This document shows positions 29,456 to 38,029 of a stretch of 64,000 nucleotides of DNA, one piece after another. The stretch comes from Clostridia bacterium (GTDB taxonomy: Bacteria > Bacillota > Clostridia > Christensenellales > Borkfalkiaceae): contig JAAUYR010000021.1 in the NCBI GenBank assembly GCA_014805025.1, positions 1-64,000 of the forward strand, given 5' to 3'. Numbering within the stretch: position 1 is the stretch's first letter; the number at the start of each line of letters is the position of its first letter. The notes below the pieces were generated by a model. That model was not told the DNA's origin, did no database searches, and saw only the letters and a list, made by a program, of their open reading frames with translations. Both the position numbers and the translations under genes were made by a program.

Positions 29456-30592
29456 TTAAACCCTGTATTTTATATATTTAATTAATTGCGTCAACGCGCT
29501 TATAAAAATCAATACGCCTATACTCATAAAGAAGCACATACCGGCAAATATCGGCGAGAACGACGATAAAAACTCGTGCAGCGAGGAAATCGGCAGCGGC
29601 GTACCCGTATCTCCGTAAATAGCAATAAGCAGAAATACCGGCCCTACAATAAAAAACGCGCCGAACAGACAGGGTATTAAAAATATTTTAACTAACGCAA
29701 AGCTGTCGAAAGCGGTAAACATAACCAAAACTCCGCCACCGACGAAAAACGCGCCTATGCCCCAGGGTATCTGCTGATTTATCTTAAAGTGCAGCATTAT
29801 CACCACTACGCCGACCGCGGCGGCGATAAACCCCATAATCAGCCCTGCAAGGTGGTTGCCCGTAAAAGTCTCCTTTAAAGCGTTAGGTTCGGACTCGTAC
29901 TTGTCAACGTAATCGTATTCCTTGAATTTTTCCCTTTTGACTTTTCTCGGCTTTTCCACTTCCAGCAAATCGCCGAAAATCTCTTTAAGCTTATAGACTT
30001 CCTCTTTTTTTATATCTGCGTTGGAGTACTCCCATTCGCCGCGTATAGAATATATCGCCGTGCGATATGCGCTTCCGGCTTTTTGAAGCGTTACGCGTTT
30101 AATTACGTTCCGGTTCAGCCAGCGCGACTTGCCGTAGTTGATTATATTTATGTATTTTTTATAGATATACAGCGCGTATTTTTTGTCCGCGTTTCTGTCC
30201 GCCTCTTCAACCTGCGCTTCAATGCGCCTTCTGTCCTCGCGGTGGACGGTGTTGGTTCTCAGCGCAAAGCGCGCTAACTTGCCCCAAAGCCCGAACATAG
30301 TCACAAACAGTATAAGCTCGATTACCGCAAGCAGAAAAAACGACGGGATAAGCTCCGCAAGCCGAACCCAGTTTTCATAATTGACGGCTGCGGCTATAAA
30401 GCTGTACAGATACCAGAATACGAGAAACACCGCAACGGCAAAAAGATATATACCCGTAGGCGTTGACATAACCTGCTTAAAGTGCAGCTGTTTACCGTCG
30501 AACTCCGCCTTGCTGTTGTCGCTCTCGAAAACCGGAATACCGGCGTCCGCAGGCTCTTCTATATAAAATTTTTCGTAAACGTATTTAGACAT
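29456..30592 (-). CDS. Integral membrane protein, unknown function
   Basis: 378 aa, about five TM segments, no motif recognised. Confidence 0.6.
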   Translation of the reverse strand: MSKYVYEKFYIEEPADAGIPVFESDNSKAEFDGKQLHFKQVMSTPTGIYLFAVAVFLVFWYLYSFIAAAVNYENWVRLAELIPSFFLLAVIELILFVTMFGLWGKLARFALRTNTVHREDRRRIEAQVEEADRNADKKYALYIYKKYINIINYGKSRWLNRNVIKRVTLQKAGSAYRTAIYSIRGEWEYSNADIKKEEVYKLKEIFGDLLEVEKPRKVKREKFKEYDYVDKYESEPNALKETFTGNHLAGLIMGFIAAAVGVVVIMLHFKINQQIPWGIGAFFVGGGVLVMFTAFDSFALVKIFLIPCLFGAFFIVGPVFLLIAIYGDTGTPLPISSLHEFLSSFSPIFAGMCFFMSIGVLIFISALTQLIKYIKYRV

Positions 30593-30594
30593 TT

Positions 30595-31542
30595 TTAATA
30601 ATAGGTTACGACTACCTCTTCGGGTGGTTCGGCTCTTTCAGCCTTTTCCGCTATAAATACGGGGCCTTCCGACTGATAAGCCGAGTTGTATTCTATCTTG
30701 ATTTTTGCCGTTACCGTAAGCCAGTCACGCGTCTGCACGCCCTTTACAAGGTCGTTGAGCTTAACCGCAAAACCGTCGTAGGCAATGTCCGCCTCGCAAC
30801 AGGTCATTATATGCCTGCCCAAAACTATATAGCCCTTGGGAACTTTCCGCGATACCGCCGCCATCCCCTTGAACCGTACCGTCTTGCCGACGTACTCCGC
30901 CGTGTTTTCCGCCATGTCGCGGTAAAACCAGGCAAAATCCCTGTCCGCTATCTCGATAATGGGTGCGGTCTTGTCGAACGGCATAGGGTCTTCTATTTCG
31001 TCGAACTCGGGCTTGCCGCCTAAATATTCGTACACGATGTCGGGTCTGCGCGAAATTCCGCGCACTACCTTGTGGAAGTCCATTTTATCAAACTCGCCCT
31101 TGAAGCGGTTGAATACGACCATCTGCGTCATCTGAATTTTGTCGAAAACAAGCTGGCGCATATTTGCGTTGTAATTCAAAAACGTTGTCGCGTCGAAGAA
31201 CGTCATTATCTGGTTAATGACCCAGCTTTCGGGCATTGCGTCGAAAAACTGCTGCAACAGCCAGGTGCCGTTGTACTCTACCACTACGCGCTGTACCTTG
31301 TGCTTTTTGGTGAGCGCTTCGAGGTTTTCCATTGTAAGCTCTTCCGCGCTTTCAAGCGTTACAACCGCAACGTTTTGTACGGCAAACTTTTCGGGCGAGT
31401 ATTCAACCTCGCCTTCCTCGCAGACCAAAAGCATTGTCCTTTCGCCGTTTTCCATTCTCGGGTCTTCGAGCGTTTCCTGAATAAATTGAGTTTTGCCCGA
31501 TTCCAGAAAACCGAGAAACATATAAACGGATATCTCTTCCAT
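30595..31542 (-). CDS. CobW/G3E-like GTPase family protein (divergent)
   Basis: 315 aa; FLGFLESGKTQFIQETL P-loop; C-terminal OB-like region. Confidence 0.65.
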   Translation of the reverse strand: MEEISVYMFLGFLESGKTQFIQETLEDPRMENGERTMLLVCEEGEVEYSPEKFAVQNVAVVTLESAEELTMENLEALTKKHKVQRVVVEYNGTWLLQQFFDAMPESWVINQIMTFFDATTFLNYNANMRQLVFDKIQMTQMVVFNRFKGEFDKMDFHKVVRGISRRPDIVYEYLGGKPEFDEIEDPMPFDKTAPIIEIADRDFAWFYRDMAENTAEYVGKTVRFKGMAAVSRKVPKGYIVLGRHIMTCCEADIAYDGFAVKLNDLVKGVQTRDWLTVTAKIKIEYNSAYQSEGPVFIAEKAERAEPPEEVVVTYY

Positions 31543-31620
31543 AACCTTACGTTAACGAGGTATCTTAATTTCTTAGCAGATACCCCGACAAACCTCCAAT
31601 CAAACGTATTAATCTGCGTT

Positions 31621-32706
31621 TTACACCCCAAAAAGTTCTGTTAATTCTTCCTTATCTATTTTACTGCCTATAACGCAAAGTCTGCCCGTGTACGAAGCTC
31701 CGCCCTCGCGGATATTGATTTCGCCCGGAATATAGTCGAAGTGCAGCCACTTGCCGTTTTCGCCTGCAACTATGCCCTTTGCGCGGAGCACAGTTCCGAA
31801 CCGAACCGCGTCCGAAAGCGCCGAAAGCATTTGGTTAAGCCCCTCTTTTGTGAACTTCTTGCCCGTTTCAACGCCCCAGCTTGCGAATACGTCGTCGGCA
31901 TGGTGGTGATGATGTTCGTGCTCGTGGTCGTGGTCATGGTGATGATGGCCACAACCGCATTCGCCGTGCTCGTGCTCGTGCTCGTGCTCGTGTTCTTCAT
32001 GGTCGTGGTCGTGGTGGCAGCAGTGGTGTTCGTGCTCCTCATGGTCGTGGTCGTGATGGCAGCAGTGATGCTCGTGCTCGTGTTCAAGCTCTTCAAGCGC
32101 GCCTTCGAGGGTATCGATATGCTCCATTGCCGAAAGTATATCCTTGCCGCTAAGCTCGTTCCAGGGCGTGGTAACTACGGTTGCGTGAGGGTTCTTTTCG
32201 CGCACGAGAGCTACGGCGGTATTCAGCTTGTCCGCCGAGGCAACGTCAGCGTGACTGAACACTATGCAGGCCGCGGTCTGAATCTGGTCGTTGAAAAACT
32301 CGCCGAAGTTCTTCATATACATTTTGCACTTAGCCGCATCCACAACGGCGGTGTAGGAATTAATTTTGCAGTCTTTGAGTTTTGCGCTTTCAACTGCGCG
32401 GATAACGTCGGAAAGCTTGCCCACGCCCGACGGCTCTATTAAAATGCGGTCGGGATGATACTCGTTGTAAACCTGTTGAAGCGCCTTTGCAAAGTCGCCG
32501 ACAAGCGAGCAGCATATACAGCCCGAGTTAAGCTCGTTTATTTTAACGCCTGCGTCCTGCAAGAAACCGCCGTCAACGCCGATTTCGCCGAACTCGTTTT
32601 CAATTAAAACAAGTTTTTCGCCTGCGAACGCTTCCTTGATTAACTTTTTGATGAGCGTGGTCTTGCCTGCGCCCAAAAAGCCGGAAAAAATATCGATTTT
32701 AGTCAT
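31621..32706 (-). CDS. CobW/ZNG1-like G3E GTPase with long His/Cys-rich insert
   Basis: FSGFLGAGKTTLIKKL, ENEFGEIGVDGGFL, LNSGCICCSLVGDF (CxCC); HHDHDHEEHEHHCCHHDHDHEEHEHEHEHEHGECGCGHHHHDHDHEHEHHHHH. Confidence 0.93.
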   Translation of the reverse strand: MTKIDIFSGFLGAGKTTLIKKLIKEAFAGEKLVLIENEFGEIGVDGGFLQDAGVKINELNSGCICCSLVGDFAKALQQVYNEYHPDRILIEPSGVGKLSDVIRAVESAKLKDCKINSYTAVVDAAKCKMYMKNFGEFFNDQIQTAACIVFSHADVASADKLNTAVALVREKNPHATVVTTPWNELSGKDILSAMEHIDTLEGALEELEHEHEHHCCHHDHDHEEHEHHCCHHDHDHEEHEHEHEHEHGECGCGHHHHDHDHEHEHHHHHADDVFASWGVETGKKFTKEGLNQMLSALSDAVRFGTVLRAKGIVAGENGKWLHFDYIPGEINIREGGASYTGRLCVIGSKIDKEELTELFGV

Positions 32707-32729
32707 AATTTCACCTCGTTTTATAATAC

Positions 32730-32748
32730 CCGCGAGAAATCTCGCGGG
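32730..32748 (-). terminator. Hairpin between the DUF2188 gene and the CobW gene
   Basis: ACCCGCGAGAAATCTCGCGGGT. Confidence 0.6.
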
Positions 32749-32757
32749 TGTAGAATT

Positions 32758-33243
32758 TTAATATGTCAGTTTGCGGAACGAACCGTCCTCTTTATGTATC
32801 ATAACGTTAGCGTCCTGATTTTCCGCAAGGGTCTTGCAATAGTCTATCGCTTCCTTCTGGGTCTTGAAAAGCTTCGTAGCCCTGCTTGCGCCGGCAGCCT
32901 TTATCTGCCACATATTGTCGTCCTTGCGCTTGGATATATGATAGGTTTTAGAAGCCGGTTTTTCAGCCGCGGCAGGTTTTGCCTCTGCCGGCTTTGCCGC
33001 AACGGGCTTTGCCGCAGGTTTTTCGGCAGGCTTTTGCACGGGTTTTTCTTCTTCGACCGGCTTAGCCTCTTGCTTCTTTTCCTGAACGGGCTCCTGCTTT
33101 TTTGCCGTTGCCGATTTTTTAGCTTTCTTCTTATTGGCGTTTACGACTATAATCAGAATTATTATCAGCAGTAACGCCGCCGCTGCAACCGCTCCGGCGA
33201 TTATCCACTGCGTAGTCGTAATTTCTATCGAGAGTAAATTCAT
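32758..33243 (-). CDS. Membrane-anchored DUF2188-like protein with Ala/Pro/Lys-rich linker
   Basis: N-terminal TM, low-complexity linker, C-term TYHISKRKDDNMWQIKAAGASRATKLFKTQKEAIDYCKTLAENQDANVMIHKEDGSFRK. Confidence 0.75.
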   Translation of the reverse strand: MNLLSIEITTTQWIIAGAVAAAALLLIIILIIVVNANKKKAKKSATAKKQEPVQEKKQEAKPVEEEKPVQKPAEKPAAKPVAAKPAEAKPAAAEKPASKTYHISKRKDDNMWQIKAAGASRATKLFKTQKEAIDYCKTLAENQDANVMIHKEDGSFRKLTY

Positions 33244-33253
33244 CTGTGCACCT

Positions 33254-34225
33254 TTAATTCTTGGTAATCTTAACGCTCTTGATAATTATGGGCGTTTTAA
33301 CTGCCTTGAACGTTCTTTCGATATTCTTGTCGCTGTCTTCCTTTGAGAAGCCCTCTATGCTGTCAACGTACACGGTTGTGGTAACCGTCTTGTCGCTGAG
33401 GCCCGTACCGTAAGCTTCTTCAAGGTAGGTGTTTACCGCTTCGGCAAGCTCTGTAACGTCGTCAACGTCGTCGGCCTGAGCAAATACGCAGTACTCGGTT
33501 GACGAATACGACGAAGAACCTACCTGTACCGAGAATACCGAAGTTGCGCAGTTGGACTTGTAGTCCGCCTGAATAATCTGGTCGGAAGTCGGAGTTACGA
33601 ATACCTTTTGGGTAGTTTCCTTTTTATAGTAGAACATTTTAAGGCTGCCGACCTCGGCACTCAGCGCACCGCTGGTTATAACCTGGTTGATGTTGTTATG
33701 ATACTCGCCCATAAGCACGGGAAGCGCATACTCCGAATTTATAACGCGTACGGGGTTATTGTCGTCGTCGCGGACGATATTGCCGTTTTTATCGGTCTTG
33801 TAATCGGTATTGGAATACACCGAGGGCGTAAGCTTGCCGTTTTCGAACAGCGAGTAATAAACGCTCTCCTTGGAGTTATCGGTAAAGTAGCCCGACATTG
33901 TGTCGCCGCCGGACGAATACTGAGCGTACTGCTCGGCGTTGTACGAATACGCGCCCGTAAGCCAGTCGCCCGTGCCGTAGTCGTGCACGACCATATTATC
34001 GTAGAAGCCCTCGCGCGAAAGCTCGATAAAGTGGCGCACGGTCTGGGGATACATATTTCTGTACAAGGTATAGTCTACTACGTACTCCTTGTTGTTGAAC
34101 TCGAAAGTGATGCGCGCCTTGGGGTGCGAAGTTTCGATAGTGCAGGCCGATGCCGCTGCCGAAAACGCAACGACGCCTGCAAGAAGCGAACCCGTTATAA
34201 ATCTTTTAATTTTGCTGATAGCCAT
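33254..34225 (-). CDS. Cyclophilin-type peptidyl-prolyl isomerase-like lipoprotein
   Basis: Signal peptide with lipobox (SAAASAC); TVRHFIELSREGFYDNMVVHDY. Confidence 0.75.
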   Translation of the reverse strand: MAISKIKRFITGSLLAGVVAFSAAASACTIETSHPKARITFEFNNKEYVVDYTLYRNMYPQTVRHFIELSREGFYDNMVVHDYGTGDWLTGAYSYNAEQYAQYSSGGDTMSGYFTDNSKESVYYSLFENGKLTPSVYSNTDYKTDKNGNIVRDDDNNPVRVINSEYALPVLMGEYHNNINQVITSGALSAEVGSLKMFYYKKETTQKVFVTPTSDQIIQADYKSNCATSVFSVQVGSSSYSSTEYCVFAQADDVDDVTELAEAVNTYLEEAYGTGLSDKTVTTTVYVDSIEGFSKEDSDKNIERTFKAVKTPIIIKSVKITKN

Positions 34226-34333
34226 AATTTTGTTCCAGTTTAGCGTGATAATTATACTACTTTATTTTACTTTTAATTGTTGACTTCGTCAAGCGTTTTA
34301 ATTTGCGCCCGACAATTTTTTTTAAATAAAGTA

Positions 34334-34366
34334 AAACCGCTCGCAAGCGACGCTTGCGAGCGGTTT
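34334..34366 (-). terminator. Terminator after rplL
   Basis: AAACCGCTCGCAAGCGACGCTTGCGAGCGGTTT. Confidence 0.85.
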
Positions 34367-34381
34367 GATTTTGTTATTGAA

Positions 34382-34762
34382 TTACTCCAAAACTGCGGTT
34401 GCGCCGGCTGCTTTGAGGTCAGCAAGAATCTTTTCTGCATCCTCTTTAGCAACGTTCTCTTTAAGAACGCCACCCTTTTCAACAGCGGTTTTAGCTTCAA
34501 CAAGGCCAAGGCCCGTGAATGCGCGTACAACCTTGATAACGTCGATTTTCTTAGCGCCTGCGTCTTTAAGAACAACGTTGAACTCGGTCTTTTCCTCAGC
34601 TGCCGCTGCTGCGGGAGCTGCGCCTGCTGCAGGTGCAGCAGCTACTGCTACGGGAGCAGCGGCGCTAACGCCGAACTCCTCTTCGAGAGCCTTAACAAGC
34701 TCGCTGGTTTCAAGTAAAGTCAAAGTTTTGATTTCTTCGATTAATTTTTTGATGTCTGCCAT
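34382..34762 (-). CDS. rplL: 50S ribosomal protein L7/L12
   Basis: [32 protein letters not shown]...[24 protein letters not shown]. Confidence 0.97.
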   Translation of the reverse strand: MADIKKLIEEIKTLTLLETSELVKALEEEFGVSAAAPVAVAAAPAAGAAPAAAAAEEKTEFNVVLKDAGAKKIDVIKVVRAFTGLGLVEAKTAVEKGGVLKENVAKEDAEKILADLKAAGATAVLE

Positions 34763-34848
34763 TTTATTTAATTCTCCTGATTATTTTTATATTTTAATTA
34801 TATTTTTTAATTTTGCGCTATGAGGTTGCGCCAACCGTTTCACTGTAA

Positions 34849-35370
34849 TTATTGCTTTGTTTGTGCCACAGCGTTAAGCGCACGCACAAGCCCTGCAACG
34901 ACGTTGTTGAGTACTCCCGCAAGATTTGTAGCGGGCGACTGCAACGAGCCGAGCATTTTTGCGACAAGCTCTTCCCTTGCAGGTATAGCCGCAAGCGCCT
35001 TGGCGCCGGCCTTGTCAACGTACGCGTTGTCAACGAAAGCGCTCTTTAAAACGATTTTGCCTTCAAGGTCTTTCGCGGCGTTAATCATAACCTTAGCCGC
35101 TCCGGTTTCGTCCGAGCCGAAAGTTACGGCGGTAGGGCCGTTGAGGTCGGCGTCGAAATCCTTATATCCCAAATCGTTAAAAGCTTTTCTTACAAGCGTG
35201 TTTTTGTATACCTTGTATTCGCAACCCGCCTTTTTGCATTTCTGACGGAGGTCGGATACTTCCTTAACGGTAAGCTTGTTGTAATCTACCAAAACAACCG
35301 ACTTAGAAGCCTTGATTTTTTCGGTAATTTCCTGTACTACTACTTTTTTAGCTTCGAAATTAGCTGACAA
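34849..35370 (-). CDS. rplJ: 50S ribosomal protein L10 (TTG start)
   Basis: AAGGAGG RBS then TTG TCA GCT AAT TTC GAA; SKSVVLVDYNKLTVKEVSDLRQKCKKAG. Confidence 0.94.
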   Translation of the reverse strand: MSANFEAKKVVVQEITEKIKASKSVVLVDYNKLTVKEVSDLRQKCKKAGCEYKVYKNTLVRKAFNDLGYKDFDADLNGPTAVTFGSDETGAAKVMINAAKDLEGKIVLKSAFVDNAYVDKAGAKALAAIPAREELVAKMLGSLQSPATNLAGVLNNVVAGLVRALNAVAQTKQ

Positions 35371-35394
35371 ATTTTTACCTCCTTTTCCGCATAT

Positions 35395-35535
35395 CAAGCG
35401 AAAAATTCCCTGTTGCCGCACGGCAACAGGGAACAAGCAGCGCACAATACGCATTTAAAACTTATTATTCCTGCAACCTCGGTGGGATAATTAAGTCTTG
35501 CGACGCCCACTTTCTACGGCAGCAAATTTAATTTA
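35395..35535 (-). ncRNA. L10 leader (rplJL autoregulatory leader)
   Basis: Reverse strand AAGTGGGCGTC...CAAGACTTAATTATCCCACCGAGGTTGC...TTCCCTGTTGCCGTGCGGCAACAGGGAATTTTT; CCCACCGAGGT and AGACTTAA as in known L10 leaders. Confidence 0.85.
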
Positions 35536-35578
35536 CTGTTCGATTATAACGGTTAATTTTTATAAAGTCAACCGTTTT

Positions 35579-36268
35579 TTAGCCTTTATTGTAATTTACA
35601 CGCACACCGGGGCCCATCGTAGAGGTCAAAGTAACGCTCTTAATATACTGGCCCTTTGCGGTTGCAGGCTTTGCCTTGACAATTGCGTCCATAAGCGCGG
35701 TGAAGTTTTCGGTGAGTTTTTCAACGCCGAACGACTTCTTGCCGATACCTACGTGGATAATTGCGGTTTTATCAAGACGGTATTCAACTTTACCGGCCTT
35801 AACTTCTTTAACCGCCTTGGCAACGTCCATAGTAACCGTGCCGCTCTTGGGGTTGGGCATTAAGCCCTTGGGGCCGAGGATACGGCCAATTCTACCTACA
35901 ACGCCCATCATATCGGGGGTGGTAATCATAACGTCGAAGTCGAACCAGTTATCCTTCTGGATACGCTGAATCATTTCTTCCGCGCCGACGTAGTCTGCGC
36001 CTGCCGCCGTAGCCGCGTCCGCCTTGTCGCCCTTTGCAACGACTAAAACCTTTTTGGTTTTACCGGTGCCGTTGGGAAGTACGAGCACGCCGCGAACCTG
36101 CTGGTCTGCCTGACGGGGGTCAACGCCTAAACGTACGTGAAGTTCGATAGTTTCGTCGAATTTAGCCTTTGCGGTATCGATAACTATTTTAGCCGCTTCG
36201 TTAAGGTCGTAAGATTTGGAACGGTCGTATGATTTAATGCTTTCCGCATACTTTTTAGCAAGTTTCAT
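35579..36268 (-). CDS. rplA: 50S ribosomal protein L1
   Basis: [50 protein letters not shown]. Confidence 0.97.
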   Translation of the reverse strand: MKLAKKYAESIKSYDRSKSYDLNEAAKIVIDTAKAKFDETIELHVRLGVDPRQADQQVRGVLVLPNGTGKTKKVLVVAKGDKADAATAAGADYVGAEEMIQRIQKDNWFDFDVMITTPDMMGVVGRIGRILGPKGLMPNPKSGTVTMDVAKAVKEVKAGKVEYRLDKTAIIHVGIGKKSFGVEKLTENFTALMDAIVKAKPATAKGQYIKSVTLTSTMGPGVRVNYNKG

Positions 36269-36279
36269 ATGTGTCCTCC

Positions 36280-36705
36280 TTACTCCTCTACCGTAACGCC
36301 CATAGAGCGCGCAGTACCCTTAACCATAGACTTAGCCGCTTCGATATCGGTGCAGTTCAAGTCGGGCATTTTGGTTTTTGCGATTTCTTCAACCTGAGCC
36401 TTGGTAAGCTTGCCTACCTTATCCCTGTTGGGACGTGCGCTTGCAGTCTCCAAGCCGAGCGCTTTTTTGATAAGCACGGGCGTAGGGGGCGTTTTAAGCT
36501 CGAACGTGAAGCTTCTGTCCTGATAGATAGTTACTACGCAAGGAATGATAAGTCCTGCCTGTGCGGCGGTCTTTGCGTTGAACTCCTTGGTGAAGCCGGG
36601 AATGTTGATGCCGTGCGGGCCGAGCGTAGAACCTACGGGGGGCGCGGGGGTTGCTTTACCGGCAGGAAGCTGCAATTTAACTACCGCAGTAATCTTTTTT
36701 GCCAT
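36280..36705 (-). CDS. rplK: 50S ribosomal protein L11
   Basis: [39 protein letters not shown]. Confidence 0.97.
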   Translation of the reverse strand: MAKKITAVVKLQLPAGKATPAPPVGSTLGPHGINIPGFTKEFNAKTAAQAGLIIPCVVTIYQDRSFTFELKTPPTPVLIKKALGLETASARPNRDKVGKLTKAQVEEIAKTKMPDLNCTDIEAAKSMVKGTARSMGVTVEE

Positions 36706-36784
36706 TTTTTATATCCTCCGTGTGGTTAAAACGAATATAACTTAAAAATTTGAAATATTCTCCCACTGATTTAACTTGTTTATT

Positions 36785-36906
36785 TAAAATGCAGAGAAGC
36801 GAGCAGAACGAGGAGCACGAGCACCGTCCGCAGGGAGTTTACTTTGTGTAAATGACCAAGGCGGCGCGGAGTGCGACAAAGTTATGCGACGCTTATATGC
36901 GTTTTA
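36785..36906. mobile_element. MITE-like inverted-repeat element, copy 2
   Basis: TAAAATGCAGAGAAGCGAGC...GGGAGTTTACTTTGTGTAAATGACC...GACGCTTATATGCGTTTTA; homologous to 16279-16401; one end is the nusG stop codon. Confidence 0.7.
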
Positions 36907-37449
36907 CTCTTCTATTTTGCGAATTTGAATAAACTCAACTTCAACGTCGGTATTTCTGCCGAACATCTGAATGTTGACTTTTGCTTTTTGTGCGGCTACG
37001 TTCAGCTCGGTAATTACACCCTCGAAGCCTTCGAGAGGGCCGCTGTCCACGCCGACCTTATCGCCGACTGCGAACGCGCCGGCCTCCACAACAACTTCTT
37101 CAAGGCGCATTTTGCGGATTTCGTCCTGCTTCATGGGGATAGGTCTGCCCTGAGGGCCTACAAAGCCCGTAACGCCTCTCGTATTGGTTACCCAGTACCA
37201 AAGCTGGTTGGAATATATCATTTTTATGAAAACGTAGCAGGGTAAAAGCTTGCGCTCAACAACCTTGCGCTTGCCGTTTTTTTCTTCGATAGTCTGTTCC
37301 ATGGGAATCTTGACGTCGAATATCATATTTTGCAGATTATTGTTTTCAATAAGCCGCTCCAAGCTGTCCTTTACCATTGCCTCGTAGCCCGAGTAGGTAT
37401 GAAGAATGTACCAGCAGGGATTTTCGGTATCTGCCACCATCGTTGCCAT
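36904..37449 (-). CDS. nusG: Transcription termination/antitermination protein NusG
   Basis: WYILHTYSGYEAMVKDSLERLIENNNL...GFVGPQGRPIPM. Confidence 0.96.
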   Translation of the reverse strand: MATMVADTENPCWYILHTYSGYEAMVKDSLERLIENNNLQNMIFDVKIPMEQTIEEKNGKRKVVERKLLPCYVFIKMIYSNQLWYWVTNTRGVTGFVGPQGRPIPMKQDEIRKMRLEEVVVEAGAFAVGDKVGVDSGPLEGFEGVITELNVAAQKAKVNIQMFGRNTDVEVEFIQIRKIEE

Positions 37450-37452
37450 AGT

Positions 37453-37686
37453 TTACTCTCCGATACCCGTAATTAAATTCAAAAGCGCCTGCAAGCCGTA
37501 GTTTATACCCGTAACGACTACGGTAAACACCACTACCACTACTAAAACGACGCAAGTTCCCCTGACCACCTTCGGAAACGAGGGCCAGGTAACTCTTTTA
37601 AGCTCGGAAAAAGTTTCTTTAAGTTTTCTGCCCATTCTTACGAATATGTTGGGCTTTTTAGCGTTCTTATCCGCCTGACTTGCCAT
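37453..37686 (-). CDS. secE: Preprotein translocase subunit SecE
   Basis: RKLKETFSELKRVTWPSFPKVVRGTCVVLVVVVVFTVVVTGINYGLQ. Confidence 0.92.
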   Translation of the reverse strand: MASQADKNAKKPNIFVRMGRKLKETFSELKRVTWPSFPKVVRGTCVVLVVVVVFTVVVTGINYGLQALLNLITGIGE

Positions 37687-37705
37687 AATAACTCCTTATA
37701 AAGGC

Positions 37706-37873
37706 TTATTTCGATTCTTTATGCTCGGTGTGCTTTTTGCAGAAAGGGCAATACTTGGAAAGCGTAATTCTGTCAGGGTCGTTACGCTTATTCTTATAAC
37801 TGTCGTAATTGCGGTGCTTGCACTCCGTACATTCAAGAGTTATCTTGGTTCTTACGTCTGCTTTCTTAGCCAT
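37706..37873 (-). CDS. rpmG: 50S ribosomal protein L33 (zinc type)
   Basis: Reverse translation [55 protein letters not shown]. Confidence 0.94.
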   Translation of the reverse strand: MAKKADVRTKITLECTECKHRNYDSYKNKRNDPDRITLSKYCPFCKKHTEHKESK

Positions 37874-37924
37874 TTTGGAAAAACTCCGTACAAAAAAATT
37901 ACACCCCCATTCGAGTGCTAATTG

Positions 37925-37953
37925 AGTTTAACACACAAAAGGGGGCTTGTCAA
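37925..37953 (-). promoter_or_regulatory. Promoter for rpmG-secE-nusG
   Basis: Reverse strand TTGACA-N17-TAAACT. Confidence 0.7.
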
Positions 37954-38029
37954 CCGTTTTTTGCGCCGTTATTGACATTTTTGAAATAATATCTATAATT
38001 ATTTAAGGAATAATCAAGGAGTTTTTGCT

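Noticed and set aside
31905-32090. Tandem DNA repeats resembling a CRISPR-like array
   Set aside because: In-frame His/Asp/Glu codon repeat with no unique spacers and no cas genes
31741-32442. 233-aa plus-strand ORF rich in V/M/A opposite the CobW gene
   Set aside because: Antisense shadow of the His/Asp/Glu codon repeats; no RBS and the minus-strand frame has clear G3E motifs
37905-37930. Possible CIRCE (HrcA) operator, half-site TTAGCACTC upstream of rpmG
   Set aside because: Only one 9-nt arm is present; the inverted arm GAGTGCTAA at N9 spacing is missing
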